Shown here one piece after another: positions 1-10,117 of a stretch of 64,000 nucleotides of DNA; position 1 is the first letter of the stretch, and each line of letters opens with the position of its first letter. The DNA is from Polychytrium aggregatum (Eukaryota; Chytridiomycota; Chytridiomycetes; Polychytriales): contig NW_026516216.1 of assembly GCF_025602895.1 (NCBI RefSeq), positions 62,001-126,000 of the forward strand. The letters are read 5' to 3'. The notes beneath the pieces are model-generated. The model did no database searches. It saw only the letters and a program-made list of their open reading frames with translations, and was not told the origin of the DNA. The position numbers and the translations under genes were made by a program.

Positions 1-691
1 TGTCTTGTACCCCCTCCCTCCCCGTCTTGCCCCAACGTCCCAGTAGTGGACGTTACACGCTGACTCACGGATCCCGAGTCACGGCCGCCACCTGCTTCGC
101 TCGCTGCTTCGCCCTCCCCGCCGCTGCTTCGCTCCTGCCCCCTCGCTCTGCAGCGTCGATCCTTGGCGCTCGCATAAATAGCCCTCCGACCAGCCTCTGT
201 CTTTTGCCTTCGTCTTGCCACTTTGTATTTTTAGTATCCTAAGCCTTGGATCTAGAATAAAACATTGGCTTTACACTTGACACTCTGTGTCCCAGTCCAG
301 TCCCCGCTCCTCTCCCTACGTTCGAGTCTTGCATTAGGACTCTTGCGCACTTCCCTGCTTGCCCCGTTGTCCAGTCTTGACATTCCATTCCCTCCGAGCT
401 CAATGGTTCGATCTTTGACTTGACTTCTGACTCTGAGGATGAATTGATTGAATAAAGACACTGCTTTGATCCGTGTACATGTACTCTGGGTGATGGGACA
501 TGGAGTCTTTGTGTTTGGCGGTCCTTGTAGGACGAGTGACAGGTCGAATCCTTGCCGGCAACCACGTGATCCGGCTGGATCCGATTCGAGCCGCGGTTCG
601 GACAGGCTCGGTGATCTTCGTCTCGGGTTGGATGCGGATTCCCCCTACCTCCCCAGCTCCAGCGACAATCCCCATCTCCCATCCAGCCAAT
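1..691. other. Region without a supported gene
   Basis: I see no convincing gene here. There is a TATA-like stretch (ataaata, about 174-180) and two AATAAA polyadenylation-like hexamers (256-261 and 451-456). These could be the tails of transcripts entering from outside the window or chance matches. The short open frames in this part are compositionally biased and lack any recognisable domain. Confidence 0.5.
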
Positions 692-1285
692 ATGGCGAGC
701 CCTCCTGAGCGCCGAGTGACCCGCTCGCAGACCCGTCGAGCCCTCGCCTTAGCCGGTGCGGGTACAAGCCCCGCGAACCTCAACCCTGTCCAGCCGGTTC
801 ATCGGGGCCTTGTCCCCGACATCTTCACCATCATATGCTGCAACGACTCTTTCCAGTTCTCCCTTCCACCCACCGATATCGGGAATCTGCGACTGGTGTG
901 CAAGCAGGCAAACTTCATTTTGGACACCAAAGTGAACCGATTCCGGCTCTGGCTTGAGAAGCACCGCCCTGCTCGATCGCCCACTTTTCCCTCCCTTGGC
1001 TGCCCATCGCTGCCTAGTCCGGGCTTGCCTGTAAATAGCCTGACCCCCGCGATGTGTAGTCGAACCTCAGCGTTCAAAATAGGACCAAATAAAGTGCCTT
1101 CTACGTTATTCTCTGAGTGTTCCTCACGTCTCATTTCGAGACAAGTCTTGAACTCATCTTTGCCTTCCTCGCTCCCTCTCCGAGCCCAAGTCGGCAATTC
1201 TATCCAATCGGGTTCGTGCGCAGCTTGTGCCATGCCTGTGGCACCGCCTGTCAGCGCAGCAGGCTCGTGCTGTGCGGCTCGATAG
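692..1285 (+). CDS. F-box-like N-terminal fragment, possibly truncated gene
   Basis: An open frame with an ATG at 692 encodes a basic N-terminus containing the motif RRVTRSQTRR. It is followed by a helical segment (about residues 45-80) with the pattern LVPDIF...LPPTDIGNLRLVCKQ, which resembles the F-box helices of ankyrin/F-box proteins. No downstream repeat domain follows. Beyond about nucleotide 960 the sequence loses protein-like character, and an AATAAA hexamer lies near 1088 inside the open frame, so the frame probably does not continue to 1285 as coding. It could be a small gene, a first exon whose continuation I cannot see, or a decayed copy. The F-box reading is by resemblance only. 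Confidence 0.3.
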   Translation: MASPPERRVTRSQTRRALALAGAGTSPANLNPVQPVHRGLVPDIFTIICCNDSFQFSLPPTDIGNLRLVCKQANFILDTKVNRFRLWLEKHRPARSPTFPSLGCPSLPSPGLPVNSLTPAMCSRTSAFKIGPNKVPSTLFSECSSRLISRQVLNSSLPSSLPLRAQVGNSIQSGSCAACAMPVAPPVSAAGSCCAAR

Positions 1286-1439
1286 CTTATCGCCATCCAC
1301 AGACATTTACCGTTGTATCCGACTTGACGAGGTGTTTTACATTTTGCTTTGTCGATGGCGTCCGTCCTTCCCCTTTCGCATCGCGCGACTCTGGCCGAGT
1401 TTGGGGGCTCGGGTCCCCAATCCACCCGGGGATGGGGAG

Positions 1440-1446
1440 TATAAAG
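1440..1446 (+). promoter_or_regulatory. TATA box of the TIR-NACHT-WD40 gene
   Basis: The sequence tataaag lies 54 bp upstream of the ATG at 1500, the expected place for a TATA element with a short 5' UTR. It sits just upstream of a pyrimidine-rich stretch that precedes the start codon. Confidence 0.5.
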
Positions 1447-1499
1447 CATCCACCCAACCCCCGCGCTCCGTTTCCCCCATCGCCCTGATCTCATCCACA

Positions 1500-4400
1500 A
1501 TGCTCCTGTGGATCATTGTTATATCCGCCCTTGTTGGACTGCTGTCCCTCTGGTGGCTGCACCAGAAGAAGCAAGCAGGTCAGTGTCGTTGATTGCTGAA
1601 TCGATTCTGAACAATAATGGTTGTGGATTGGAGATAAACCAGGACGACTTCTCGGTAAAATGGCGATGTTGGGAATCGAACCCCCGTCATCGGAGCGATC
1701 TTGGATCGAGCCATGGATCCAGTGTGGTTCGAATTGGATTGGTTTGTCATGTGATCTGACTCTCGCTCATTCGATCCAAAGATGACACCCCCCAAGTTAA
1801 CACCAAGGAACCAAAGGATGGTCAATCCAATACCGTTAGGACCTCTAATGAAGATGAAGAGACCGAATTGACAGAGGAGTCTAAAGAATTTGATGAATTC
1901 CTGAAGAAACATCATCTATCCAAATGGAGAGAGCACTTCATCAATAATGACTACGACACCATTCGATCGGTAAGCTTGAATCGAGGCAATGCTTCGCTCC
2001 GATATCTTGTATTCATTACTTCTGCTCGCTCCACAGATCATTCATATGAGTGATGCTGAAATGGATGAAATCAACTTGAATAAAGCAACCATTGGGAAGA
2101 TCAAAGCAGCGCAACGCCTTCTCAACCTCTCGCCAATAGATTCGCAAACCGCCTCAGCCCAACATATCCTCTCCGGAAATCAGGGCAACAACGTCAAAGA
2201 GGAGGGAGATGAATCACCACAAGACAACATTCTCACAACTCCACCTCCCGAATACCAAGCCTCTGTCAACGATATCATTCAGACAGAGCCTATCGAAGCA
2301 ACCGCCTCAGACGAGGAGCCACTACGCAATACTTCGAATACGTTCCATAAATTCCTTGAGGACAACGGACTCACTAAATTCAAAGGCCGTTTTGAGGAAC
2401 GCGATTACGACACCGTCGATGTGGTAGGTATCCTTTACCATCCATAGAATCAACCAAGTGCGTTACTGACCCTTGCACTCCACAGCTCCTTGCTCTCGAT
2501 GATATCCAGATTGCCAAGGTCGGCCTGAATGATGGTGCCATCATGAAACTCAAAATTGCACAACAAAAGCATGGTTCACCCAGGCTCGATAAACCAAAGG
2601 TGTTTTCCAACGCAACGGAGCGCAAGATTGTTCCTCGTGAACATCCCTTGAGCCCAAGCCACTACGCTCCGGCAACACCCACACAGCATTGGGAGTGTCA
2701 GAACCATTATGAGAGACATGATGTATTCATCAGGTAAGCGGTGATTCGTTCGCAACCACGTCATTTCACCCAGCTAACATGTGCCCCCACAGTTACCGAG
2801 TCCGTAGTGACGCCAGCAATGCGACTGCCCTGCATGGAACCCTCGCTGTCACTCCGCGAGGCCAAATGGCACTTCATCCCTATCTCGACAGGCTCTGTCT
2901 CTGTGACGGCATGCCCTGGGAACAAGGTTTCATCAATGGTCTCTACCAATCGGACGTGATTGTCCTAGTTCTCTCCGAGGCTGGACTCGATCAAACCTAC
3001 AACGCGCACAATGAGAAAGACAACCAGTTTCTCGAGGTAAGTGCGTCTGAATGCATATAACTGGATTGTATTTGGAAACTCACCTATCCTGTGAATGCAG
3101 ATCCAACATGCTCTCAAGAGAATGAAGGACGGTGAGAAATGTGGTGAATCGGTCATCATCCAACCCATATTCATGTGGTCCACCAGAGAGTTTGATGGAC
3201 AAACACTCCACATGAAGTATTTCCCGTCGGTCAAAGAGTTCCCTGACTTCACCCCGATCCATGAAAAGAGTCCGTTGTTCGACAACAAACCAATGTCGAT
3301 CCGTGAAACCTTTACTGAGTTGATGAAGCTACAGGCCCTCGATGCTGCGGATGGAAACGCTCTCAAGAGGTGAGATCATCAAATTCACAAGTGAAACGGT
3401 TGATACAATCTCACACTATTGATATTCCACAGACTGGTCCCCAATATTCGTGAGCTCATAACAAAGACTTCCATTGCCGACAAGCAAGGCGATGTGTACA
3501 CACAAGGCGGTAGTGTCGTCCTCACCGCCGAACAAGACCACGCCTTGCGATCCCTCCTCGACCCTGTCGACTCGACCCAGGACCAGCACGATCTTGAGGA
3601 TCTGTATGTCGAGGGCACTCGTCTATGGCTGTTCGACCAAGTGGCCGACTGGGTCAACGAAGACACCAAGGACACTGTCCTGTGGGTCAATGCCGTTGCT
3701 GGTGTGGGCAAGTCTGTTGCCGCAGCCAAGCTGGCCAGCTTCCTCCGGGGCAAGAACCAGCTGGTGTCGGCGCTGTTCCTCAAGTACAACGACACCCGCA
3801 AGAGCGATCCGCGGGCCGTGCTGAGCACGATCGCATACGGCCTGTGCCAGTGGTATGCCCCGATTGGCCGCAAGCTGCTCGATGCTGGCCACTCCAAGGA
3901 CAGTCTCGACAAGATGCCCATCCCCGAGTTGTTCAAGGCCGTGATTGCCGATCCACTCGAAGCCATCGGCAAATACAGACCCAAGGGATCGGTGATGATC
4001 CTGGTGGATGCACTCGACGAGTGCTCTCCACGCGACCAGCTGCTCAGTCTGCTTGCCTGGCGCTTCGTCGAGCTGAACAAGACCCGTCCGTGGCTCAAGT
4101 TGCTGCTGACATCCCGTCCCGAGGACGACATCAAGGCAGCATTCCATGGAGTGAATGCCAAAACAATCGAGCCCTCCAGCGAGGAGAATATCGCCGACTT
4201 GAGGGTATTCATCAGGCACCGACTCACCAACGAGCACAAGGGCCTCACAGACGCCGACAGAGAACATGCCATCGAGATCATCCTCCACAACCCGGCTCAG
4301 TCGAATGAACATGGAAAGCCAGCTGATACCAATGATCCGGCTGACGATGACAAATCCAAGACATTCGTGTGGATCAACCTGATCCTTAACACGCTCAAGG

Positions 4401-7046
4401 AGCAGGCCAAGAGCGAAGCCATCACACTCACCAAGATCAGGGAGCTCAATGACAGTGCCACTGATGTCAAGCAGCTGTATGGGATCACATTCACCAAGAT
4501 CCACTCCGGGTCGAGTCGTAAGGGCGAACTGATCACCGCGATCTCGGCTATCGCCACATCGCAGACCATCCTCACACCCAATATGATTGCCGGGATCTTC
4601 TTCCGCAACGTGGCTGAGGGATATGCACTCCGCATTGTTCGCGAATGCCTGAGGAGTCTCAACTTGGTTCTCGCTCCTGGTGCCAACGGATCCACCGACG
4701 ATGGCGAGGTCAAGTTCAACCACAAGTCGGTGGCGGACTATCTCCTCGGCGACGCATCAATTGGCCACCCATGGCATGTGTCGAGCTCGTTCCACACGGT
4801 GTTTGCCAAGGGATGTCTCGGAGTGATCCTCTCGCACGAGCCAGTGATCAACATCTGCGAGATCTTCGACTTTCACGACAAGATCGCTGACCTCGAGGAC
4901 AGGGTCGCAGACAAGATCACACCGTCGCTGCGATACAGCGTCGCCCACTGGGTCACCCATCTGATTGAGGGTACCAAGGTCAATGGTGTTGAGTTGGATG
5001 GTCCCTTTGAGACACAATCCTTCGAAGAATTGGCCCCGTCTCTCACCCAATTCATGTCGAGCCATGTGTTCCACTGGCTCGAGTGTGGGTCGCTCACACA
5101 TGTGGTCAAGCCGATCATCGAGCAACTGGCTGTGCTGCGAGGTGTGATCGCCAAGGCACCCAGCACCATCATCGACGACACCACGAAGGAACTGGTCAAG
5201 GACACGTATCGATTCATCCGCGAGTTTGCCGACCCGATCATCAAGAGTGCACCACAGGTGTACAACTCGGGGTATGCATTCACACCGAAGGAGACGGCGA
5301 TCTACAAGACATATGCCGACCAACTCGAGGACAAGATCCTGTTTCTGATCACGACTGGTCCGGCACACACCTGGGATCCGTGTGAGGTGACACTCACTGG
5401 TCACTCGAGCCATGTGAAATCCGTTGCGATCTCACCCGATGGTAAGTGGATCGCCTCTGGCTCTGAGGACAAGACCATCAAGGTGTGGGATGCCACCACA
5501 GGCCAGGTGATGCACACCCTCAAGGGACACACAAACTATGTGTTCTCCGTGGCGATCTCACCCGATGGCAAGTGGATTGCCTCTGGCTCTTATGACAAGA
5601 CCATCAAGGTGTGGGATGCCACGACTGGCCAGGTGAAGCACACTCTTGAGGGGCACACAGGCGGTGTGACCTCCGTGGCGATCTCACCCGATGGCAAGTG
5701 GATTGCCTCTGGGTCTGTGGACAATACCATCAAGGTGTGGGATGCCACCACCGGCCAGGTGAAGCACACCCTCAAGGGACACACAAACTATGTGGACTCC
5801 GTGGCGATCTCACCCGATGGCAAGTGGATTGTCTCTGGCTCGGCTGACAAGACCATCAAGGTGTGGGATGCCACCACAGGCCAGGTGAAGCACACCCTCG
5901 AGGGACACACAGACAGGGTGACATCCGTGGCGATCTCACCCGATGGCAAGTGGATTGCCTCTGGGTCTGTGGACAATACCATCAAGGTGTGGGATGCCAC
6001 CACCGGCCAGTTGAAGCACACCCTCGAGGGACACACAAATTACGTGAACTCCGTGGCGATCTCATCTGATGGCAAGTGGATTGTCTCTGGCTCTTATGAC
6101 AAGACCATCAAGGTGTGGGATGCCACCACAGGCCAGGTGAAGCACACCCTCGAGGGACACACAGACAGGGTGACCTCCGTGGCGATCTCACCCGATGGCA
6201 AGTGGATTGTCTCTGGCTCTATGGACAAGACCATCAAGGTGTGGGATGCCACCACCGGCCAGTTAAAGCACACCCTCGAGGGACACACACTCTATGTGTA
6301 CTCTGTGGCGATCTCACCCGATGGCAAGTGGATTGCCTCTGGCTCTGAGGACAAGACCATCAAGGTGTGGGATGCCACCACAGGCCAGGTGAAGCACACC
6401 CTCGAGGGACACACAGACAGGGTGACATCCGTGGCGATCTCACCCGATGGCAAGTGGATTGTCTCTGGCTCTATGGACAAGACCATCAAGGTGTGGGATG
6501 CCACGACTGTCCAGGTGAAGCACACCCTCGAGGGACACACAGACTATGTGTTCTCTGTGGCGATCTCGCCCGATGGCAACTCAATTCTGTCTCGCGACGT
6601 GGGTGGCAATCAAATCCTCTGGGTCCGTCGCGGTGACGAGTGGGTTCGCTCCGACGAAGATCCCTCCAACTTTACCACCGCATCCAGCCCACATGCATCG
6701 TCCCAGTGGACCGAAATCGACCAACGAAACGCACCTCAGTGGATCCGCCATGGCAGCCACATCACCAAGGTCCCACACTCCTTATTTGGCAATTGGTACA
6801 AATGTGTCTTCACTCCATCCGGCGGGGTTGTATTTTGGTCCCATGAAACACCCTACCGTCCAGTCATCATCCTGGTAAGTCCAGCCACTTGTCACCACTA
6901 CTCCAGTCCCTCAAATAACACTCCTACCACCACAGCCAATCTACCTCAACACCCCAGAGATCCGAGCCGAGATTGCCAGATACATCGAAGCTCGACCAGC
7001 CATCACTGCCGCTTTCGAAGTGGCAAGAACAGCAGTCGATGAGTAA
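1500..7046 (+). CDS. Membrane-anchored SAM-SAM-TIR-NACHT-WD40 STAND receptor
   Basis: Eight phase-consistent exons (1500-1578, 1782-1969, 2037-2423, 2486-2733, 2793-3036, 3101-3369, 3433-6874, 6936-7046) give 1655 aa. An N-terminal hydrophobic segment (about residues 2-20) precedes HQKK and suggests a signal anchor. Two SAM domains follow (about 63-120 and 192-245), then a TIR domain starting at DVFISYR (297-303). Glu382 in NQFLEIQHAL aligns with the SARM1 catalytic glutamate. The NACHT-type ATPase has Walker A AVAGVGKS (559-566) and Walker B VDALDE (663-668). Ten WD40 repeats begin near 1124. Known family logic is that WD40 repeats sense a ligand, NACHT oligomerises, and SAM/TIR signal, the TIR possibly by NAD cleavage. 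That this gene works so is inference. TATA at 1440. The large exon is intact, with no sign of decay. Confidence 0.9.
5399..6532 (+). repeat. Nine near-identical 126-bp WD40-coding tandem repeats
   Basis: Nine head-to-tail units of exactly 126 bp encode 42-residue WD40 repeats sharing SVAISPDGKWI and TIKVWDATT. A tenth, diverged unit follows from 6533. Differences cluster at few codons: the two or three residues after GHT (NY, GG, DR, LY, DY), the residue before SVAIS, Ala or Val after KWI, the residue after SGS (E, Y, V, A, M) and Val or Leu after TGQ. This is the pattern of high-internal-conservation WD40 arrays in fungal HET-E/HNWD receptors, which evolve by unequal exchange. Confidence 0.93.
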
Positions 7047-8512
7047 GCTTGAGTCACCGAAGAACAAGCCAAACCGAAGGGTCTGTTCAAGTGGTTCCGC
7101 AAGTAGTGTGGAAAGAACGCAAGTGCAATTGGAATGTATTGCATACGAATTATCGAATACATGGTGTCCGTATGCCGTGTGAATTTGGGCATAGGTCCGC
7201 CTCTGCCGCCGCCAGATTTTCGTTCAAACCCGACCACAATGGTCGTTGAAGCGAAGACCAATGAACCAGTCTCGCGTGTGGCCGGAGCCACGGTGGTTCC
7301 AGACAGAGCTGGAGGTCTCAACTGGAGTGCCAGTTTGTGATGGGCGGCGGCAGAGGGCTTATCAAATCATATCAAATCAACAGAGTCATGTTCCAGGAGT
7401 GGTTCCCATTTGAGTCGGGAGAGTATCGGGCTTGGTGGTCTTGGTGTCGCGAGCGAGGCTCGAGTGGATCAATAGAGACAGGAATGGTCTCGGATGTGCC
7501 ATGGATGGGCAGGAATGTCTTGAGGCGTCGATGGTGACGTGCGACGCGTAGTAATCGCGGAATGCGATGGATAGGATGGTTTGTGCCGGAAGATAGCAGG
7601 CAATATAGGTAATATAGGTAATATAGGTAATGATAGTATAGGCCGTAGAAGAGGCAGTATGAAGTAGGCAGTGGGCAATGGGCCAGAGGACGAAGGCCAG
7701 GAGGAGCATGATTGCGATTGTCATTTTTGGTTTCTGCGAATGGAACGTGCAGACTGGCGATACACAATCATGTTAGCCATCGCACAGCATGACACACGCA
7801 CATGCATGGAGTATCATCACGGAAGGAAATGCACTTACGTTACGGTCTTGAGATTTTGCTGCTGCCCAACTGCCTGGGGAGCAAACAGCATCCTAAGAAC
7901 GAGCCGAATTTATGGGCCAGGATTCCCGCCAAAACCCAACCCGCCAAAACCCGCCAGCAACCACTCCTGGAGGGTGTGCTCATCCCGCCATGGGGCCAGG
8001 GCCAGCCCCCACATGACGTCGATACCCCGGACCATCATTTTACAGTACGACCATTATGCTATTCCTCAAGCGTCAACATGAACCCACAACGACCATGTAG
8101 ACGCGACCTGAAAGCCTCACGCACCACCATGTTCGACCAAGCAGAAAGATCTGCCATCGACGAGTGCCCACGATGATAGCGCAGCACCAAACAACACCAC
8201 GAACCACAATACCCACCATCCCAGAACATACACACCGATAACACCATTCTCACAACCCCAGCGGACACCACACAAACAGACATGAAACACAACTGCGCAC
8301 GGATACCACGGAACCATCAACAAACCACAATAACAACGATATATCAATACTCCACATTCGACGACATCCCACACCGAATTCCAACGAACCCAACAGATAC
8401 GGTATCTACCACACTGTGCCCCCGATAACACAAGTCACACGGACCACACAAACCCAAGCCACACGCAAGCAGACGACAGAAATATAAAAGAGGACGAATT
8501 CCCCCACACCCG

Positions 8513-8820
8513 ATGGACGTCCAAACCCAACTATCACGAAGACCACGACGATCACAACTATCACGACTACCACTACTATCACGACTACCACTACTATCAC
8601 AGCAACCACTACTATCACAGCAACCACAGCAACCACAGCAACCACAACTATCACGACTATCACGACTATCACGACTACCACGACTACCACAGCAACCACG
8701 ACGATCACAACTATCACTACGATCACGACGATCACGACTACCACGACTACCACGACTACCACAACACCACGACTATCACGACTACCACAACCACCACGAC
8801 TTCCACGACAACCACAACCA
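8513..8820. repeat. ACC/ATC-type imperfect trinucleotide repeat
   Basis: About 300 bp of short units based on ACC, ATC, ACG and CAACC follow each other with little interruption, such as repeats of cacgactatcacgactac. On the minus strand this gives a Val/Ile-only translation with no biological plausibility, so I treat it as low-complexity DNA. Confidence 0.85.
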
Positions 8821-8824
8821 CACT

Positions 8825-8857
8825 TAACCTAAACCTAACCTAACCTAACCTAAACCC
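8825..8857. repeat. Telomere-like CCTAA run
   Basis: The stretch consists of tandem CCTAA with one CCTAAA variant at each side. This is TTAGG on the other strand, one G short of the common fungal TTAGGG repeat. It lies inside the C/A-rich tract and is too short to be a chromosome end. Confidence 0.6.
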
Positions 8858-9015
8858 TCACAATAAAACACCATATACCACAATTATCACAACTACCACC
8901 ACTACCACCACTACCACATCTACCCCAACTACCCCTACCCCTACCCTACCCCTCGTCTACTCCAACCCTACCGTCCTCTGCTGCCCCACCCCTCGTCTAC
9001 CCCTACCCCTAACAC

Positions 9016-9061
9016 CTATACCGTTTCCCTCGTCTCTGCCATCCCCTCAAAAACGGTATAG
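9016..9061. repeat. Perfect 11-bp inverted repeat (hairpin)
   Basis: ctataccgttt (9016-9026) is an exact reverse complement of aaacggtatag (9051-9061), with a 24-nt loop between. It sits at the end of the low-complexity tract. Function unknown; it could form a hairpin in RNA or DNA. Confidence 0.5.
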
Positions 9062-10117
9062 TTACCGATATACCCCTATACTACTGCACCACCCCTTCGA
9101 GCCCACCCTCAGCACCACACTGCAAGCCAGACAGGGCTACGAACAGTCCAGATGGCTCGGAAGGCTTCGGAGACATACGGGTAATGTAATTCATCTGCTT
9201 GCTCGTGTTGGAAGGCGGGAAAGGGAGGAGGGGTTCCCGGTCGGCCATCGTGGGTTCAACCGCAGCTTCCTCCAGACATCGAGCGAGGTATGTCTCTCTA
9301 GATCTAGACTGTCGCAGACACGGGCTGCCTCCACAAGCAGAGGTGAATGTAAGTGATGCAGATGGGATGCTGGTGCAGATTGAGGCGGCAGTAGTGGCGG
9401 TGGCCGGCATGAGAGTGTCGATGGGCAACTGACAGCGAGTGCGTCATTGCGTCCCAGCATTCGGCCTCGCCTGGGAGTACTACCGGATGGGATCCAAGCC
9501 ACGATGGTTCAAAGAGGCAGATGTGATGGCCACGGAAGAGCAGCCCTCGGTGAGCCACAGGGTTTGTGAAGGTGAAGGAGTGGGAATGCGGGTGAGAGAC
9601 AGATGTGGACTTGCTGGCCAGGGTGGTTCAGTTCAGTCGAGGATTGAGAGGCATGGTCGATCTGTTTGGATTGCAGATTGCAAGGATGCATGCTGACGCT
9701 TGATCGGAAACGAATAGCTCCGTCTTGTGGTTGTTGTTGGGGCTGGATGTGGATGAGACTGGGAAAGCGAATGGCAGGATCACCGGCGATGCGGGTGAGA
9801 TGGATGGCGATGATTGCCAACATGCCCAGATGCCATCGTCAAGCACCAGCACCCCGGCTTCCACAAGCCAGGATCGAGATATGGCAGTCGAGGGACGGCT
9901 TGGCTCTATCCTCCACCCTGCATCGGGCCAATGCGCCGATATCTGGCAGCATCGACCAGGGTCCTGCTTGGATGTCTCGCGTTCACAGTGTCTGCTCGGA
10001 TGGTCCGTGCTGCTGGTGCCTCTGGAAGATTCGGAATCAAGATCAGGACCAGGATCAGGAACATACCTACTTGAAGATGCACATCGAGCGAGTCTGTGCC
10101 GGCCTGTCTGGCGCGAG

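Larger units (their letters stand above)
7047..10117. other. 3-kb gene-free, repeat-rich region
   Basis: No gene is supported. The stretch holds three copies of a 9-bp unit (7602-7628), a strongly G-depleted C/A-rich tract on the + strand (about 8180-9080), simple repeats, a telomere-like run and a hairpin, each listed separately. From about 9080 to 10117 the base composition returns to normal, but no open frame has a recognisable domain. It is presumably the 3' flank of the convergent receptor (+) and transcription factor (-) genes. Confidence 0.6.

Noticed and set aside
1640-1700. Possible minus-strand tRNA in intron 1 of the receptor gene, from a perfect B-box-like ggttcgattcc
   Set aside because: No matching acceptor stem, no 7-nt anticodon loop and poor T-stem pairing; treated as a chance or tRNA-derived remnant.
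3385-4723. Long minus-strand open frames opposite the receptor gene
   Set aside because: They mirror the strongly coding + strand exon with NACHT motifs and have no domain of their own.
5399-6532. CRISPR-like array suggested by regular 126-bp spacing
   Set aside because: The whole unit is conserved and translates as WD40 repeats; there are no unique spacers and the genome is eukaryotic.
8406-8762. Minus-strand open frame of almost only Val and Ile
   Set aside because: Product of the trinucleotide repeat, not a protein.
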